The position numbers and the translations under genes are program-made. Shown here piece by piece: positions 1 to 8,002 of a stretch of 55,045 nt of DNA (within the stretch, counting starts at the first letter, position 1; every line of letters starts with the position of its first letter). The notes under the pieces were generated by a model. It was not told where the DNA came from. It saw nothing but the letters and a program-made list of their open reading frames with translations, and searched no databases. The DNA comes from Acidovorax sp. (GTDB lineage: Bacteria; Pseudomonadota; Gammaproteobacteria; Burkholderiales; Burkholderiaceae_C): contig NZ_JAJTBB010000055.1 in the NCBI RefSeq assembly GCF_021287135.1, positions 1-55,045 of the forward strand. The letters are read 5' to 3'.

Positions 1-1
1 G

Positions 2-34
2 GTGATTGACCTGACCGACACCGAAGCCGTTTAA
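2..34 (+). CDS. C-terminal tail of a truncated CDS, possibly a transposase
   Basis: An open frame enters from the left edge and ends at a TAA, giving the tail VIDLTDTEAV. Only about ten residues are visible, so no family can be assigned. The tandem near-repeats immediately downstream look like the inner side of an insertion-sequence end, so this may be the last codons of its transposase. That is inference from position only. Confidence 0.25.
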   Translation: MIDLTDTEAV

Positions 35-40
35 TCAAAT

Positions 41-90
41 CTGTAAACCATGTCCCCGCACACCTGTTAACCATGTGTCCGGTCTGAACA
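41..90. mobile_element. Possible insertion-sequence terminus with two near-identical direct repeats
   Basis: Two imperfect direct repeats stand in tandem: CTGTAAACCATGTCCCC at 41-57 and CTGTTAACCATGTGTCCG at 64-81, followed by GTCTGAACA. Multiple short repeats just inside a terminus are typical of several transposase families. The partial reading frame ending seven bases before the first repeat fits that picture. The other end lies outside the window, so family and boundaries cannot be fixed. Confidence 0.35.
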
Positions 91-178
91 GCGAAGCAAA
101 GAACAAGTACCTCGGCCGCCGGGCCGAGACCCGGCTCCCGCACCCAACCTAAGCATGCTTCTTAAACCCGCTCGCCCC

Positions 179-271
179 GGCTTCGACAAGCTCAGCCCGA
201 ACGGGTGGAGACGCTGCCCCGGTTTCACCCCTTCGACAAGCTCAGGACAGGCAAGCTCAGCCCGAACGGAC
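179..271. repeat. Dispersed CTTCGACAAGCTCAG-type repeats, two copies
   Basis: The motif CTTCGACAAGCTCAG occurs at about 181-196, followed by CCCGAACGG, and again at 233-247. The second copy is extended by a partial repeat (GGCAAGCTCAGCCCGAACGG, 250-269). The same kind of sequence is known as an abundant intergenic repeat in many proteobacterial genomes. No coding role is apparent. Confidence 0.6.
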
Positions 272-276
272 AGAAT

Positions 277-332
277 GGCCAAAGCTACAAAAACAATAGC
301 TTCCAGCGCTTTGCAGACAAGCGCCAGAGGCC
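277..332. repeat. Dispersed GATAGC/GCGCTT repeat, copy 1 (downstream of the efflux operon)
   Basis: Reading GGCC...ACAATAGCTTCCAGCGCTT...AAGCGCCAGAGGCC, this segment has complementary GGCC ends and opposed GCGCTT/AAGCGC cores. It belongs to the same family as the segments at 17.2, 26.1, 38.6, 43.4 and 51.8 kb. It starts 17 bases past the stop of the outer-membrane lipoprotein gene (minus strand) and could form a hairpin in the 3' end of that transcript. Confidence 0.55.
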
Positions 333-348
333 AAAAACATCCAAAAAA

Positions 349-1869
349 CTACGGCGACACCTGCGCCACATTCACAACCGGCTGATCCCCCCACCCCCCA
401 CCGAGCGCCCGAATCAACCCCACCGTCGCCACATACTGCGCCGTCCGCACCTGCAGCTCCTGCCGCCGATTGCGCAGCTCGCTGCGCCGCGCATCCAGCA
501 GTTCCAGCTGGCTCACCAAACCATTGCGATACCGCGCATCCGACAGCTGCGTGGCCCGGCGCGCGGCGGTCACCGCACGGGCCTGCGCCTCGGCCTGGCC
601 CGAGAGCAGACGCAGCGAGGTCAGCTGATCCTCCACGTCACGAAACGCGTTGAGCACCTGACCCCGGTGGTCCGCCAGCGCAGCCTCCAGGCGCGCCTTG
701 GCGCCCTCAATCTGCGCATCGCGCTGGCCGCCGTCAAAGATCGGCAGCGACAGCAGCGCGCTCACGCCCCAGGCGCGGGCCGACCACTTGAACAGGTCGC
801 CCAGCTCCGGCGACGCATGCCCCGCATTGCCGGTGAGCGTAACGGCCGGGAACCACGCCTTTTGCGCCACGCCCACGCGGGCCTGCGCGGCGAGCACGGC
901 AGACTGGGCGGCGGACACGTCAGGGCGGCGGGCCAGCACGGTGCCCGGCACGCCGGGCGGGATCACGGGCAGCGCGGCATCGCCCGTGGCGGGGGGCAAC
1001 ACAAAGCCGCTGGCCACCTCGCCCACCAGCACGGCCAGGGCGTTGGTCAGCAGGGCCTGCTGGCGCTGCAAAGCCAATGCATCGGATTCGGTGGCGGCCA
1101 CCTCGGTCTGCACGCGCGCCACGTCCAGCTCGGCCACGTCGCCCGCCTGCAGGCGGCGCTGGGTGAGGCGCAGCGTGTCCTGGTAGGCGGACAGGCTTTC
1201 CTGCACCAGCACCTGTTCGGCCTGCACGGCGCGCAGCTGCAGATAGGTTTGCGCCACATCGGCCTGCACCATGAGGCGCGTGCTCTGCAGCAGGGCTTCG
1301 CGGGCGTCCGCGTCCAGGCGCGCGGCGTCGCTGGTTTGCGAGAGGCGGCCGAACAGGTCCAGTTCATACGAAGCGTTCAGGCCCGCCGTGCCCAGCGTGG
1401 AGGGCGCTGCGCTGCCCGTGGTGCCGGCACCTGCCTGGCGCGCGACGCCGGCCGAAGCCCCCACCTGCACCGAGCGCGCGGCGTCGGCCGAGCGCAGCAG
1501 GGTTCGCGCCTCGGCCAGGCGCGCGGCGGCCTGCTGGATGCTGGTGTTGGCAGTGCCCGCGCGCTGCACCAGATCGGCCAGCACGGGGTCTTGAAAGCCC
1601 AGCCACCACTCGCCGCGCGGCTGGGCCTCGGCGGGCGGGGCCACGGTCCAGGGGGCGGCCGGCAGCGCTGCCGCTCCCGCTGCGCCACCGTCCAGCCCCG
1701 CGCCCCCCGCGAAGTGGGCGGGCACGGGCACGCCAGCGTGCGGCGCGGGCACCACGGGCTGCGTCATGCAGCCGGCCAGCACCAGGGCCGCGGCCAGGGG
1801 CGCGAGCAGGCTGCGCTTGCGCACGGCAGGGGCCAGATCGTTCGGGTTCTTCATCTGCAATTCGGTCAT
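349..1869 (-). CDS. RND efflux outer-membrane lipoprotein (NodT/OprM family)
   Basis: This is the outer-membrane channel of a tripartite RND pump, a TolC-like trimer carrying substrates from the periplasm to the outside. The 506-residue product opens with a basic N-terminus and a lipobox (LVLAGC, Cys34). Two OEP repeats follow, with typical stretches such as PDVSAAQSAVLAAQARVGVA and a late YRNGLVSQLELLDARR. The start at 1869 is chosen because GGAGGAG sits seven bases upstream; an internal ATG five codons later is possible. It is the last gene of the operon. Its start lies 95 bases inside the 3' end of the pump gene, so translational coupling is likely. Confidence 0.93.
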   Translation of the reverse strand: MTELQMKNPNDLAPAVRKRSLLAPLAAALVLAGCMTQPVVPAPHAGVPVPAHFAGGAGLDGGAAGAAALPAAPWTVAPPAEAQPRGEWWLGFQDPVLADLVQRAGTANTSIQQAAARLAEARTLLRSADAARSVQVGASAGVARQAGAGTTGSAAPSTLGTAGLNASYELDLFGRLSQTSDAARLDADAREALLQSTRLMVQADVAQTYLQLRAVQAEQVLVQESLSAYQDTLRLTQRRLQAGDVAELDVARVQTEVAATESDALALQRQQALLTNALAVLVGEVASGFVLPPATGDAALPVIPPGVPGTVLARRPDVSAAQSAVLAAQARVGVAQKAWFPAVTLTGNAGHASPELGDLFKWSARAWGVSALLSLPIFDGGQRDAQIEGAKARLEAALADHRGQVLNAFRDVEDQLTSLRLLSGQAEAQARAVTAARRATQLSDARYRNGLVSQLELLDARRSELRNRRQELQVRTAQYVATVGLIRALGGGWGDQPVVNVAQVSP

Positions 1870-1963
1870 GTTGGGTCTCCTCCCAGCACCGCTGCGGCCT
1901 GGGGTAGCGCAGCGGGGTGGGCGTTGAAGGCGGCGGTCACAGCCTTTGTCGTGGGGTGGGGCA

Positions 1964-4900
1964 TTACGCGTGCTCCTTGCGGGGCGCAGCGAGCACGGGG
2001 TGCGCGGTGCCACCACTGCCCGGCGTGTGCGAGATAGGCGCCACGTGCGCGCCATGCTCCACCAGCGGGCGGTTGCCGGCCAGCTTGCGCAGCAGCACGT
2101 AGAACACGGGCGTGAGGAACAGGCCGAAGGCCGTCACCCCGATCATTCCGGCGAACACCGCCACGCCCATGGCGCTGCGCATTTCGGCGCCCGCGCCGGT
2201 GGACAGCACCAGGGGTAGCACGCCCATCACGAAGGCCAGCGAGGTCATCAGGATGGGGCGCAGCCGCAGGCGGCTGGCCTCGATGGCGGCCTGCACGGGG
2301 GTGCGCCCTGCAAACTCCAGTTCGCGGGCGAACTCCACGATCAGGATCGCGTTCTTGGCCGACAGCCCCACCAGCACGATGAGCCCGATCTGCGTGAACA
2401 CGTTGTTGTCGCCCTTGGTGAGCCACACGCCCGTCATCGCGGCCAGGATGCCCATGGGCACGATCAGGATGATGGCGATGGGCAGCGTGAGGCTTTCGTA
2501 CTGCGCGGCCAGCACCAGAAACACCAGCAGGATGGCCAGCGGGAACACCAGCACGGCGGAGTTGCCGGCCAGGATCTCCTGATAGGTCAGCTCGGTCCAT
2601 TCGAACGTGATGCCGGGGGGCAGCGTCTCGGCGGCGATGCGCTCCACGGCGGCCTGCGCCTGGCCCGACGAGAAGCCGGGCGCGGGCCCGCCGTTCACGT
2701 CGGCCGACAGGAAACCGTTGTAGCGCATGGCGCGCTCCGGGCCGAAGCTGGGCTCGATCTTCATCAGCGCGGACAGCGGCACCATCTCGCCGGTGGCCGA
2801 GCGCACCTTGAGCAGTGCCACGTCCTCGGCCCGCGCGCGGTACGAGGCATCGGCCTGCGCACGCACGCTGTAGGTGCGGCCGAACTGGTTGAAGTCGTTC
2901 ACGTACAGGCTGCCCAGGTAGATCTGCAGCGTCTCGAAGATGTCCGTCACCGGCACGCCCAGCTGGCGCGCCTTGGTGCGGTCGATGTTGGCATACAGCT
3001 GCGGCACGTTGACCTGCCAGCTGGTGAACAGGCCGGCCAGCTCGGGCGTCTGGTAGGCCTTGCCCATGAAGGCCTTCACGGCCGCGTCCATGGCCTCGTA
3101 GCCCAGCGACGCGCGGTCCTCGATCTGCAGCTTGAAGCCGCCGGTCGTGCCCAGGCCTGCCACCGGGGGCGGCGGGAACATGGCGATGAAGGCGTCCTGG
3201 ATGCTGCCGAACGCCTGGTTCAACTGGCCGGCCACGGCCCCGCCGCTCTGGTCGGCGCGGGTGCGCTCAGCAAAGGGCTTGAGCGACACGAACACGATGC
3301 CGGAGTTGGAGCTGTTGGTGAAGCCGTTGATCGACAGGCCGGGGAAGGCGATGGCGTCTTCCACGTTCGGGTTCTGCTTGACGATGTCACCCATGCGGCG
3401 GATCACGTCCTCGGTGCGGTCCAGCGTGGCGCCGTCGGGCAGCTGCGCAAAGCCCACCAGGTACTGCTTGTCCTGCGCGGGCACGAAGCCGCCGGGCACG
3501 ATCTTGAACAGGCCCCAGGTGGCGAACACCAGCGCGCCATAGATGGCCAGCATCAGCGCCTTGCGGCCGATGACCCGCTGCACGCCGCCGCTGTACGCCT
3601 GCGAGCCGCGGTGGAACACGCGGTTGAAGCGGCGGAAGAATCCGCCCAGCACCTTGTCCATGCCGCGCGTGAGCGCATCCTTGGGCTCATCGTGGCCGCG
3701 CAGCAAGAGCGCGGACAGCGCCGGCGACAAGGTCAGCGAGTTGATGGCCGAGATCACCGTCGAGATCGCGATCGTCACCGCAAACTGCCGGTAGAACTGC
3801 CCCGTGAGCCCGCTGATGAAGGCCAGCGGCACAAACACGGCCGTGAGCACCAGCGCAATGGCGATGATGGGACCGCTCACCTCGCGCATGGCGCGGTAGG
3901 TGGCCTCGCGCGGCGTCAGGCCGGCCTCGATGTTGCGCTCCACGTTCTCCACCACCACGATGGCGTCGTCCACCACGATGCCGATGGCCAGCACCAGCCC
4001 GAACAGGCTCAATGCGTTGATCGAAAAGCCCAGCAGGTGCAGCACCGCGAACGTGCCCACCACCGACACCGGCACGGCCAGCAGCGGGATGATGGACGCG
4101 CGCCAGGTCTGCAGGAACAGGATCACCACAATCACCACCAGAGCGATGGCTTCCAGCAGCGTATGGATCACGGACTGGATGGAGGCACGCACGAACTGCG
4201 TGGGGTCGTAGGCAATGCGGAATTCCACGCCCTCGGGCATGTTCTTCTGCAGCTCGTCCATGGTCTTGCGCACGTTGGCCGAGATGTCCAGCGCGTTGGA
4301 ACCCGGCGCCTGGAAAACGCCCATGCCCACAGCCGGGTCGTTGTTGAGCAGCGAACGCAGCGAGTAATCGGCCGCGCCGAGCTCCAGGCGGGCGATGTCC
4401 CGCAGGCGCGTCACCGCGCCATCGGCGCCGGTCTTGACGATGATGTCGCCAAACTCCTCCTCCGTGGTGAGGCGGCCCTGGGCGTTGATGGACAGCTGCA
4501 GGTCCACGCCGGGCAGGCCGGGCGATGCGCCCACCACGCCGGCTGCGGCCTGCACGTTCTGGCCGCGGATGGCGGCCACCACGTCGCTGGCCGAGAGGCC
4601 GCGCTGCGCGACCTTCTGCGGGTCGAGCCACACACGCATGGAATAGTCACCACCGCCAAACACCTGCACCTGGCCCACGCCCTGGATGCGCGCGAGGCGG
4701 TCCTTCACGTTGAGCACGGCGTAGTTGCGCAGGTAGTCGATGTCGTAGCGGTTATTGGGCGAGACCAGGTGGACCACCATGGTCAGGTCGGGCGCGCTCT
4801 TCACGGTGGTCACGCCCAGGCGGCGCACTTCCTCGGGCAGGCGCGGCTCGGCCTGCGAGACGCGGTTCTGCACCAGCTGCTGGGCCTTGTCGGGGTCGGT

Positions 4901-5197
4901 GCCCAGCGCGAAGGTGACGGTGAGCGTCATCACGCCGTCAGTGGTGGCCTGGCTGCCCATGTAGAGCATGCCTTCCACGCCGTTGATGGATTCCTCCAGC
5001 GGCGTGGCCACGGTCTCGGCAATCACCTTGGGGTTGGCGCCCGGGTACTGCGCGCGCACCACCACCGACGGCGGCGCCACCTCGGGGTACTCGGAGATGG
5101 GCAGGCCGCGCAGCGCGATCAGCCCGGAAAGGAAGATGAGCACCGACAGCACCCCCGCAAAGATGGGGCGGTCGATGAAAAAGCGGGACAGGTTCAT
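1964..5197 (-). CDS. RND multidrug efflux inner-membrane transporter, HAE1 family (AcrB/MexB-like)
   Basis: This is a proton-driven drug exporter of the inner membrane, 1077 residues and full length for the family. The N-terminal segment RFFIDRPIFAGVLSVLIFL is the usual first membrane helix. The proton-relay aspartates are present as IGIVVDDAIVVVENVERN (Asp410, Asp411), and the partner lysine is in GLSAKNAILIVEFA. Two large porter loops separate two sets of membrane helices. The gene lies 34 bases after the membrane fusion protein gene and overlaps the lipoprotein gene. Substrates cannot be read from sequence; toxic organics or drugs are likely. Confidence 0.96.
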   Translation of the reverse strand: MNLSRFFIDRPIFAGVLSVLIFLSGLIALRGLPISEYPEVAPPSVVVRAQYPGANPKVIAETVATPLEESINGVEGMLYMGSQATTDGVMTLTVTFALGTDPDKAQQLVQNRVSQAEPRLPEEVRRLGVTTVKSAPDLTMVVHLVSPNNRYDIDYLRNYAVLNVKDRLARIQGVGQVQVFGGGDYSMRVWLDPQKVAQRGLSASDVVAAIRGQNVQAAAGVVGASPGLPGVDLQLSINAQGRLTTEEEFGDIIVKTGADGAVTRLRDIARLELGAADYSLRSLLNNDPAVGMGVFQAPGSNALDISANVRKTMDELQKNMPEGVEFRIAYDPTQFVRASIQSVIHTLLEAIALVVIVVILFLQTWRASIIPLLAVPVSVVGTFAVLHLLGFSINALSLFGLVLAIGIVVDDAIVVVENVERNIEAGLTPREATYRAMREVSGPIIAIALVLTAVFVPLAFISGLTGQFYRQFAVTIAISTVISAINSLTLSPALSALLLRGHDEPKDALTRGMDKVLGGFFRRFNRVFHRGSQAYSGGVQRVIGRKALMLAIYGALVFATWGLFKIVPGGFVPAQDKQYLVGFAQLPDGATLDRTEDVIRRMGDIVKQNPNVEDAIAFPGLSINGFTNSSNSGIVFVSLKPFAERTRADQSGGAVAGQLNQAFGSIQDAFIAMFPPPPVAGLGTTGGFKLQIEDRASLGYEAMDAAVKAFMGKAYQTPELAGLFTSWQVNVPQLYANIDRTKARQLGVPVTDIFETLQIYLGSLYVNDFNQFGRTYSVRAQADASYRARAEDVALLKVRSATGEMVPLSALMKIEPSFGPERAMRYNGFLSADVNGGPAPGFSSGQAQAAVERIAAETLPPGITFEWTELTYQEILAGNSAVLVFPLAILLVFLVLAAQYESLTLPIAIILIVPMGILAAMTGVWLTKGDNNVFTQIGLIVLVGLSAKNAILIVEFARELEFAGRTPVQAAIEASRLRLRPILMTSLAFVMGVLPLVLSTGAGAEMRSAMGVAVFAGMIGVTAFGLFLTPVFYVLLRKLAGNRPLVEHGAHVAPISHTPGSGGTAHPVLAAPRKEHA

Positions 5198-5231
5198 GGA
5201 TGCAAATTCCTGGGGTCGCTCCTGCCCGTGC

Positions 5232-6500
5232 TCAGGCGGCCGGCGATTTGGTGGTGTTGTGGTTCTTGGCTTGCTTCGGGTCGCTCGCCAGCTCGGCCTT
5301 GGCCGTCATGGGCACGGGCTGGGGCGCCACCACTGCGCCAGGCCGCACGCGCTGCAAGCCGTTCACAACGATGTTCTCGCCCGCCTTGAGGCCCGAGGTG
5401 ACCACGCGCAGGCCGTCGATGGGCGCGCCCAGCGTGACCTCGCGGTACTCGGCCTTGTTGCCTTCACCCACCACCATCACGAACTTCTTGTTCTGGTCGG
5501 TGCCGACGGCACGCTCGTTGATGAGCAGCGCCTGGCTCTCACGCGCCTGGCCCATGCGGATGCGCGCGAACTGGCCGGGGATGAGCGCGCCGTCCTCGTT
5601 GTCGAACACGGCGCGCACGCGCACCGTGCCGCTCTTCGCATCCACCTGGTTGTCGATGAGCTGCAGGCGGCCCGCATGGGGCGTGCCGCCCGTGGTGCCG
5701 GTGCCCATCTGCACGGGAATGCGTTCAATCAGCTGGCGGGCGCTCTGCCCCTTGGCGCCGCTTTGCAAGTCTTGCAACGCCTTCACCACGATCTGCTCGT
5801 CGGTGTCGAAGCTGGCGTAGATGGGGCTCACCGACACCAGCGTGGTCAGCACCGGCGCGCCGGCGCCCGAGCCCACCAGGTTGCCCACGGTGACCTCGAT
5901 GCGGCCCACGCGGCCCGCGATGGGCGCGCGCACCTGGGTGTACGAGAGGTTCAGCTTGGCCGTCTGCAGCGCGGCCTGGGCGGCGCGCAGGTTGGCGTCG
6001 GCCTCGCGCTGGGCATTCTGGCGCTCGTCGTGCTCACGCTGGGCGATGGCCTTGTCCTCCAGCAGGCGCGTGGCGCGCTCCAGCTCGCTGCGGGTGTACG
6101 ACAGGCGCGCCTGCGCGGCCACGACCTGGGCCTCGGCACGGTCCACCTCGGCGGCATAGGGGGCGGGGTCCACGGTGAACAGCAGGTCGCCCTGCTTGAC
6201 GAGCGAGCCCTCGCGGAAATGCACGGCCTGCACCGCGCCAGAGACGCGGGGCCGCACGTCCACCCGCTGCACGGCTTCCAGCCGGCCGGAGAACTCGTCC
6301 CACAGGGCAATGTCCTTTTGCACCACGGCCGCCACGGACACCGGCATGGCAGGCGGTGCGGCGGCCTCGCCATTGGCCTGGGCCGTGGGCGACTGGAAGA
6401 CGAGGACCAGCGCAGCGACGGCGGCCGTCACGGCAGTGGCGAGGGTGGCCAGGCCCAGGGGGCGGCCCTTTTTGGAAAGCGGTTGAGAGTTCATGGTCAT
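5232..6500 (-). CDS. RND efflux periplasmic adaptor (membrane fusion protein, AcrA/MexA-like)
   Basis: This adaptor links the HAE1 pump to the outer-membrane channel. From MTMNSQ it has 422 residues. It starts with a signal-anchor-like segment (LATLATAVTAAVAALVLVF) but has no lipobox cysteine, unlike AcrA. A lipoyl-like half motif follows (RVDVRPRVSGAVQAVHFREG), then a coiled-coil hairpin and the second half (YTQVRAPIAGRVGR), then beta-barrel and membrane-proximal domains. Starts at 6500 or 6494 are both possible; the frame stays open upstream to 6680 but that part is low-complexity. It is the first gene of the operon, and no TetR repressor gene adjoins it. Confidence 0.93.
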   Translation of the reverse strand: MTMNSQPLSKKGRPLGLATLATAVTAAVAALVLVFQSPTAQANGEAAAPPAMPVSVAAVVQKDIALWDEFSGRLEAVQRVDVRPRVSGAVQAVHFREGSLVKQGDLLFTVDPAPYAAEVDRAEAQVVAAQARLSYTRSELERATRLLEDKAIAQREHDERQNAQREADANLRAAQAALQTAKLNLSYTQVRAPIAGRVGRIEVTVGNLVGSGAGAPVLTTLVSVSPIYASFDTDEQIVVKALQDLQSGAKGQSARQLIERIPVQMGTGTTGGTPHAGRLQLIDNQVDAKSGTVRVRAVFDNEDGALIPGQFARIRMGQARESQALLINERAVGTDQNKKFVMVVGEGNKAEYREVTLGAPIDGLRVVTSGLKAGENIVVNGLQRVRPGAVVAPQPVPMTAKAELASDPKQAKNHNTTKSPAA

Positions 6501-6882
6501 GGCATTCAATCGTTGGGGCCCGCCTTCGTGGCGGGCCGGGAGGGGGCAGGTTCCGCGCCCGGCAACAGCCGGGACACGGGGCGCAACCGGGTCAGCGGGA
6601 TCGGCGCGGGCGCAGTCTCCGCATTGACACGGTGAAAGAGTCAAGCGCCGGCGCGGCGGCCGGCAGCGCTGCTGCGACACAGGCCGTGGCGGGCCGTGGC
6701 AGGCGAAGAAAAGCGAAATGCTGGGCTCATGCGGTGATGTCCTCCGTGTAGTTGGCGTCAGTAACCCGGCACGCCGGCTTGTGGACGGCGCGCGCAGAGA
6801 GATGCAGGCAAGGCAACGCCCTCCGGCACGAGGGGCCGGAAAAATGCGTCAGGAAACCAGGGATGGCTGGTGGGGAGGCCGC
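6501..6882. other. Long leader/intergenic region before the efflux operon
   Basis: Apart from the short ORF at 6641-6730, this stretch shows no supportable gene on either strand. Plus-strand frames here lack a ribosome-binding site and run on antisense to the next gene. It is probably untranslated leader of the efflux operon transcript. Confidence 0.5.
6641..6730 (-). CDS. Possible 29-residue leader ORF upstream of the efflux operon
   Basis: A short frame (MSPAFRFSSPATARHGLCRS...) begins at ATG 6730 and ends at TGA 6641. A strong GGAGG lies ten bases before the ATG. It sits in the leader between the SoxR-like promoter and the fusion-protein gene. It is Arg/Ala-rich with no recognisable domain. 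It may be an upstream regulatory ORF or chance; nothing beyond the ribosome-binding site supports translation. Confidence 0.25.
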   Translation of the reverse strand: MSPAFRFSSPATARHGLCRSSAAGRRAGA

Positions 6883-6913
6883 AGTATCAAACCTCAACTC
6901 AAGTTGAGGTCAA
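6883..6913 (-). promoter_or_regulatory. MerR/SoxR-type promoter with 18-bp palindromic operator
   Basis: On the minus strand a -35 box TTGACC (6908-6913) is separated by exactly 19 bases from a -10-like GATACT (6883-6888). The spacer carries the palindrome CCTCAACTTGAGTTGAGG (6892-6909), which begins on the last two bases of the -35. That is the same layout as the E. coli soxS promoter, where CCTCAA-N6-TTGAGG fills a 19-bp spacer and needs SoxR to untwist it. It points at the efflux operon, with a leader of roughly 375 bases. No soxR gene is in the window. Confidence 0.65.
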
Positions 6914-6938
6914 GCACTTTCTGCGGCCAGGGGCTCTG

Positions 6939-7826
6939 TCAGGAAGGCACCGGACATCGGGTGGCCTCAAAGAACCGCCGAAACTGGTCCTGGGCCGCGG
7001 CCGCGCAGGGGCATTCGTGCGCGCCGGTCTGCAGCAGGGCGTCCGGCCACTGCGCCACCTTCGAAAACACGTGGCAGGTAACCTGCAGCCCCGCGGCCTT
7101 GAGCCGCGCGGCATACGCCACGGCTTCGTCGTGCATGGGATCGGTGTCCCCCACCAGAATCAGTGTCGGGGGCAGGCTCGCCAGGCGAAGCGCTCCCGCC
7201 GGCACGGCGTAGGGGTGCTCGGCATCGCGCGGCCCCCGCAGGAAATTGGCCCATCCTTCGGCCCACTTGCAGCCCGTGGCATGCCCCGTCGCTTCCCGCA
7301 GCGAGGCCGTTCCCACGCAGGGATCCAGCATGGGCGACAGCAGGATCTGCCCCGCCAGCGGCGGGTGCGACTGGTCGCGTGCCATCAGGCCCACCGCTGC
7401 GGCCAGGTTGCCGCCGGCCTCCTCGCCCGCCAGGTACACCTGCGCGCCCTGCCCGGCCAGCTTGGCCCGGTGGCGGTACACCCACTTGAGCACCTCGTAG
7501 CCCGTGTTGACCGGTTGCGGAAACGGCGAGAGCGGATACGCCACCGACACCACCACCGCGCCAGCGCCCTCGAGCATGGTGGCCACGGTGCAGCCGTTGT
7601 CCAGATCACCCGACACGAAGGCGCCGCCATGGAAGTGCACCACCACGGGCGCGGCCGGCTCGGCCTTTTTCTTCTTCTTGCGGCCGTACATGCGCACCGC
7701 CACCTCTTCGCCAGACTCCACCGCAAGGGTGGTGTCCGCGCAAAGGGACGCGGGTGCTGACGCGGGGCCGCTGGCGGCAGCGTCGGCAAGCGGCGGCGGC
7801 GAAGAGGACGGGCGGTCGGGCTCCAT
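6939..7826 (-). CDS. Alpha/beta-hydrolase-fold protein (HSL/Aes type) lacking the nucleophile serine
   Basis: The 295-residue product has the hormone-sensitive-lipase layout: oxyanion-hole motif HFHGGAF (64-70), nucleophile elbow at 134-138 and an acid region GDTDPMHDE (226-234). The elbow reads GEEAG where esterases have GDSAG, so position 136 is Glu, not Ser. The bases GGC GAG GAG GCC GGC confirm this. The usual PHGF histidine region is also unrecognisable (CHVFSKVAQWPD). It is therefore probably not a conventional esterase and may be a binding protein. The start MEPDRP is preferred over an upstream in-frame ATG at 7916. It is divergent from a LysR regulator. Confidence 0.8.
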   Translation of the reverse strand: MEPDRPSSSPPPLADAAASGPASAPASLCADTTLAVESGEEVAVRMYGRKKKKKAEPAAPVVVHFHGGAFVSGDLDNGCTVATMLEGAGAVVVSVAYPLSPFPQPVNTGYEVLKWVYRHRAKLAGQGAQVYLAGEEAGGNLAAAVGLMARDQSHPPLAGQILLSPMLDPCVGTASLREATGHATGCKWAEGWANFLRGPRDAEHPYAVPAGALRLASLPPTLILVGDTDPMHDEAVAYAARLKAAGLQVTCHVFSKVAQWPDALLQTGAHECPCAAAAQDQFRRFFEATRCPVPS

Positions 7827-7906
7827 GGCATGGGTCCAGTGGGTTGACGATGGATGGAATGTAGCGGCTTGTGCCCGCGGGATATACCCGTTGAAACACC
7901 ACCGCA

Positions 7907-7920
7907 CTGTTTCCAAACAG
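7907..7920. promoter_or_regulatory. Palindrome CTGTTTCCAAACAG in the divergent hydrolase/lysR region
   Basis: This is a perfect 6-bp inverted repeat with a 2-bp centre. The left arm also overlaps a GAAAC-N11-GTTTC inverted repeat (7893-7913), a spacing seen in LysR T-N11-A sites. It lies between the start codons of the divergent hydrolase and lysR genes. It is a plausible LysR operator, not shown. Confidence 0.35.
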
Positions 7921-7956
7921 CTAACAATGGGCGCGGCTTCGCGTGTGAGAATTCCT

Positions 7957-7978
7957 CAGCACTCACGGGTGAGTGCTG
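7957..7978. promoter_or_regulatory. Perfect 10-bp-arm palindrome just upstream of lysR
   Basis: CAGCACTCAC (7957-7966) and GTGAGTGCTG (7969-7978) are exact reverse complements around GG. The element ends 24 bases before the lysR ATG and 14 before its ribosome-binding site. It could be a dimeric-repressor operator or an RNA hairpin in the lysR leader. Confidence 0.45.
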
Positions 7979-8002
7979 CAGTTCCAGATTCAAGGAGAAG
8001 CC

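Larger units (their letters stand above)
35..348. other. Intergenic region, no gene seen
   Basis: Between the truncated left-edge frame and the stop codon of the efflux lipoprotein gene this stretch holds only the possible insertion-sequence end and the two repeat types listed separately. Frames here are short and run into the shadow of the efflux gene. Confidence 0.6.

Noticed and set aside
205-2037. Long plus-strand open frame antisense to the efflux lipoprotein gene
   Set aside because: Very rich in His, Arg, Gln and Ala, the usual antisense shadow of a GC-rich gene; the minus strand encodes an intact OprM-family protein with lipobox and ribosome-binding site.
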